From Burkholderiales bacterium (GTDB lineage Bacteria; Pseudomonadota; Gammaproteobacteria; Burkholderiales; SG8-39): 10,122 nucleotides of DNA. Of this stretch, positions 7,884-10,122 are shown piece after piece. The notes beneath the pieces are model-generated. The model worked only from the letters and a program-made list of their open reading frames with translations. It was not told the origin of the DNA and did not search any database. Made by a program: the position numbers and the translations under genes. Location of the stretch: assembly GCA_016649475.1 (NCBI GenBank), contig JAENXP010000039.1, positions 1-10,122 on the forward strand, given 5' to 3'. Position 1 is the first letter of the stretch. Every line of letters starts with the position of its first letter.

Positions 7884-7897
7884 CTGACGAAATTCAA
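7884..7897. promoter_or_regulatory. candidate FNR/Anr-like site upstream of narK
   Basis: CTGACGAAATTCAA keeps the TGA-N6-TCA core of FNR-family sites (consensus TTGAT-N4-ATCAA) but differs at several outer bases. It lies about 77 bp before the narK start codon, a sensible place for oxygen-dependent activation. The match is degenerate, so this is only a candidate. Confidence 0.35.
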
Positions 7898-7973
7898 TTT
7901 GGTGCGGACACCGTTACATGACTTCAAACACCAGTTATTCAATAAACGCAGTCAATTCTTGGAGGCACTGAGC

Positions 7974-9587
7974 ATGTCGGACATCAAAAAATGGGACGTT
8001 GAGGACGAGAAGTTCTGGGAGTCCACCGGCAAGAGCATCGCAAACCGGAATCTGTGGATTTCGATCCCGAGTCTGCTGGTCGGGTTCGCGGTCTGGATTC
8101 TGTGGAGCATGGTGACGGTGCAGATGATCAACGCCGGCTTCCCGTTCAAGCCGGTGGAGCTGTTCACGCTCTCGGCGATCTCCGGTCTCACCGGCGCAAC
8201 ACTGCGCATACCGAGCAGCTTCTTCATCCGCATCGCCGGCGGCCGCAATACCATCGTGTTCACCACTGCCCTGCTGATGATTCCCGCGCTGTTTACCGGG
8301 ATTGCGCTGCAGGACAAGAGCACGCCCCTGTGGGTGTTCCAGATCCTCGCCTTCCTGTGCGGCTTTGGTGGTGGCAACTTCGCCTCTTCGATGTCCAATA
8401 TCAGCTTCTTCTTTCCGAAGCGCATGCAGGGCCTCGCCCTGGGCCTGAACGCCGGACTGGGGAACTTCGGTGTGACCACGATGCAGATCGTGGTGCCCCT
8501 GGTGATGACATTTTCCCTGTTCGGCGCGCTGGGCGGTGACGGCATTCCGCTGGTGCAGGCCTCCGGCAGTCTGATCGGCAAAAGCGCGGTCGGCGCGATC
8601 ACCTATATCCAGAACGCCGGTTTCGTCTGGCTGCTGCTGTTGGTCCCGCTCGCGTTCATCGGCTGGTTCGGCATGAACAACATCGTTACCCCGGAGGTTT
8701 CGCCGAACATCGGCTCACCTTTCACTGCGATGTCCAAGATTATCGGCATGCTGATGATCAGTTTCATCACCGCCGCTGCCGGCCTGTACCTGATCCTGCC
8801 GGCGCCTGTGGGCATGGGCGCACCCGGCTGGGCGAAGTGGTTCATCCTCGCCGGCATCATCGCCGCCACTGTGTTCCTGATGAAGTTGATCCCGGGCGAT
8901 ATCAAGCCGAACCTGCAGCGCCAGTTCAAGATCTTCGGCAACAAACACACTTGGGTCATGAGCATCATCTACACCATGACTTTCGGCAGCTTCATCGGCT
9001 ATTCGGCCGGTTTCGCTCTCGCGATCAAAGTGATCTTCGGCTTCACCCACACCGTCGGCGCCGACGGCACCATGACCAACGCACTGAATCCGAACGGCCC
9101 GTCGGCGTTGATGTATGCCTGGATGGGGCCCTTCATCGGCGCCTTGATCCGCCCCGTGGGTGGCTGGATCGCAGACAAGGTGGGCGGCGCCAAGGTCACC
9201 CAGATCGTTTCCATCGTGATGATCGCGGCGGCGCTGGGCGTGGCCTATTACATGAAAGCGGCCTATCAGTCGGCCACGCCGGAGCAGTTCTTTATGCCAT
9301 TTTTCGTTCTGTTCCTGGTCCTGTTTGCCGCTTCCGGGATCGGCAACGGCTCGACCTTCCGCACCATCGCCATCGTGTTCCCGAAAGAGCAGGCGGGGCC
9401 GGTGCTGGGCTGGACATCGGCGGTCGCAGCCTATGGCGCGTTCATCATCCCGCAAGTGTTCGGCGAGCAGATCAAGGCCGCCACACCGGAGAATGCGTTG
9501 TTCGGTTTCGCCATTTTTTACGCCGTGTGCCTGGCGTTGAACTGGTGGTACTACCTCGGCCCGAAAGCGGAATTCGACAATCCGTGA
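7974..9587 (+). CDS. narK: NarK-type nitrate/nitrite transporter, long form
   Basis: An inner-membrane transporter of the nitrate/nitrite porter branch of the major facilitator superfamily, 537 aa against 463 in E. coli NarK. Family marks: substrate-binding arginines R78 (GATLRIPSSFF) and R393 (FIGALIRPVGG), nitrate signature 1 FGGGNFASSMSNISFFFPK (131-149) and signature 2 GIGNGSTFRTIAIVFPK (455-471). The extra length lies mainly between about 250 and 325, where two further hydrophobic segments (about 255-277 and 288-305) appear, so I predict 14 rather than 12 membrane segments. The ATG at 7974 has GGAGG at 7961-7965. It is divergent from narX and 28 bp upstream of a second narK, so probably one operon. 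Whether it works as nitrate/proton symporter or nitrate/nitrite antiporter cannot be told. Confidence 0.95.
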   Translation: MSDIKKWDVEDEKFWESTGKSIANRNLWISIPSLLVGFAVWILWSMVTVQMINAGFPFKPVELFTLSAISGLTGATLRIPSSFFIRIAGGRNTIVFTTALLMIPALFTGIALQDKSTPLWVFQILAFLCGFGGGNFASSMSNISFFFPKRMQGLALGLNAGLGNFGVTTMQIVVPLVMTFSLFGALGGDGIPLVQASGSLIGKSAVGAITYIQNAGFVWLLLLVPLAFIGWFGMNNIVTPEVSPNIGSPFTAMSKIIGMLMISFITAAAGLYLILPAPVGMGAPGWAKWFILAGIIAATVFLMKLIPGDIKPNLQRQFKIFGNKHTWVMSIIYTMTFGSFIGYSAGFALAIKVIFGFTHTVGADGTMTNALNPNGPSALMYAWMGPFIGALIRPVGGWIADKVGGAKVTQIVSIVMIAAALGVAYYMKAAYQSATPEQFFMPFFVLFLVLFAASGIGNGSTFRTIAIVFPKEQAGPVLGWTSAVAAYGAFIIPQVFGEQIKAATPENALFGFAIFYAVCLALNWWYYLGPKAEFDNP

Positions 9588-9605
9588 CGGACCGGGACAG
9601 GGACC

Positions 9606-9609
9606 GGAG
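9606..9609 (+). promoter_or_regulatory. Shine-Dalgarno that fixes the TTG start of the second narK
   Basis: GGAG followed by TGAACA and TTG at 9616-9618. An in-frame TGA at 9610-9612 lies inside the ribosome-binding site and excludes any earlier start; the next in-frame ATG is already within the first membrane segment. Confidence 0.65.
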
Positions 9610-9615
9610 TGAACA

Positions 9616-10122
9616 TTGCGTACCTCAAGCCCCTACGCTTCTGGCAAGACCGGGAACGCAGGCGCCATCGCGAGTCCGGTCCTGAAGCACTGGAACGCGG
9701 AAGACGCGGTCTTCTGGGAGAGCGAGGGCCGCGCCATTGCGAGCCGCAACCTGTGGATCTCGATTCCGGCGCTGATGCTCGCATTCGCGGTGTGGATGGT
9801 GTGGAGCGCAGTGGTGGTAAATCTGCCCTACGTCGGTTTCAAGTTCACTACGCGGGAGCTGTTCTGGCTCGCGGCGCTGCCGTCTTTATGCGGGGCGACC
9901 TTGCGCATCTTCTATTCCTTCATGGTGCCGGTATTCGGCGGCCGCCGCTGGACCGCGATTTCCACCGTCTTGCTGCTGCTGCCCGCTATCGGCATAGGCT
10001 TTGCCGTCCGCGATCCCGGCACCAGCTATTCGACCTTGGTGCTGCTGGCGCTTGCGTGCGGATTGGGCGGCGGAAGTTTTGCCTCGAGCATGTCCAACAT
10101 CAACTTCTTCTTTCCCAAGACG
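9616..10122 (+). CDS. second NarK-type nitrate/nitrite transporter (3' end cut by window)
   Basis: The first 169 residues of another nitrate/nitrite porter; the gene runs off the right edge. After a Ser/Gly/Ala-rich tail of about 22 residues, HWNAEDAVFWESEGRAIASR matches the N-terminus of the first NarK (WDVEDEKFWESTGKSIANR). R97 in GATLRIFYSF is the equivalent of the substrate arginine, and the frame ends in nitrate signature 1, GLGGGSFASSMSNINFFFPK (149-168). The segment YSFMVPVFGGRRW (100-112) is nearer to E. coli NarK than the matching part of the first copy, so these look like two diverged subtypes, as in narK1-narK2 pairs, not a recent duplication. The start is TTG, 28 bp after the first narK. 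Confidence 0.93.
   Translation, partial: MRTSSPYASGKTGNAGAIASPVLKHWNAEDAVFWESEGRAIASRNLWISIPALMLAFAVWMVWSAVVVNLPYVGFKFTTRELFWLAALPSLCGATLRIFYSFMVPVFGGRRWTAISTVLLLLPAIGIGFAVRDPGTSYSTLVLLALACGLGGGSFASSMSNINFFFPKT

Larger units (their letters stand above)
7648..7973. promoter_or_regulatory. divergent narX-narK control region
   Basis: 326 bp with no gene between narX and the first narK, holding the promoters of both. Elements seen: an inverted repeat ATACGG-N12-CCGTAT (7662-7685) just upstream of the narX Shine-Dalgarno; two GTTGCCCCC copies 19 bp apart (7696-7704 and 7715-7723); a 52-nt nested palindrome (7720-7771); a NarL-type heptamer (7818-7824); and an FNR-like dyad (7884-7897). I could not fix the transcription start of either gene. 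An open frame from TTG 7899 runs into narK, but the ATG at 7974 with GGAGG is clearly the better start. Confidence 0.7.

Overview
The window looks like a chromosomal segment of a GC-rich betaproteobacterium, probably one able to respire nitrate. This is inferred from the UvrB and aminotransferase sequences, the tRNA-Asn / aminotransferase / uvrB neighbourhood, and NarX, NarL and NarK proteins of the proteobacterial type. I cannot name the genus from sequence alone.

Left part (1-3730): housekeeping. A short stretch at the left edge has no recognisable gene but holds a sharp palindrome over a leftward promoter (116-147). It is followed by a minus-strand tRNA-Asn(GUU) with its own strong promoter, and a minus-strand class I aminotransferase of the AspC/TyrB family. 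The plus-strand uvrB diverges from the aminotransferase. The two genes are 43 bp apart, uvrB has only TTG starts, and the best aminotransferase promoter lies inside the first uvrB codons.

Middle part (3731-4968): a 261-bp intergenic region packed with inverted repeats. Three long near-perfect hairpins share the same apex (CGGAYG, A-rich loop, CRTCCG) but have different stems, and one REP-like element lies beside them. Then come a plus-strand DUF2889 gene and, convergent with it, a minus-strand gene of the YgbA_NO family (nitrosative stress).

Right part (4585-10122): a nitrate-sensing and nitrate-transport locus. On the minus strand, narX (sensor kinase), narL (response regulator) and the ygbA-like gene form a probable operon. 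narX and narL are separated by 106 bp that contain a 37-codon mini-ORF joined to both neighbours by ATGA overlaps and flanked by a direct repeat of the start region. Divergent from narX, on the plus strand, are two tandem narK-type nitrate/nitrite transporters; the first is complete and unusually long, the second runs off the right edge. The 326 bp between narX and the first narK contain palindromes, a NarL-type heptamer and an FNR-like dyad, which fits control by nitrate and low oxygen.

Working model (inference): NarX senses nitrate or nitrite outside the cell and phosphorylates NarL. NarL, probably with FNR, drives the NarK transporters that bring nitrate in and move nitrite out. The YgbA-like protein made from the same operon may help the cell tolerate the reactive nitrogen species that arise. 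The nitrate reductase itself is not in view; it may lie to the right of the second narK.
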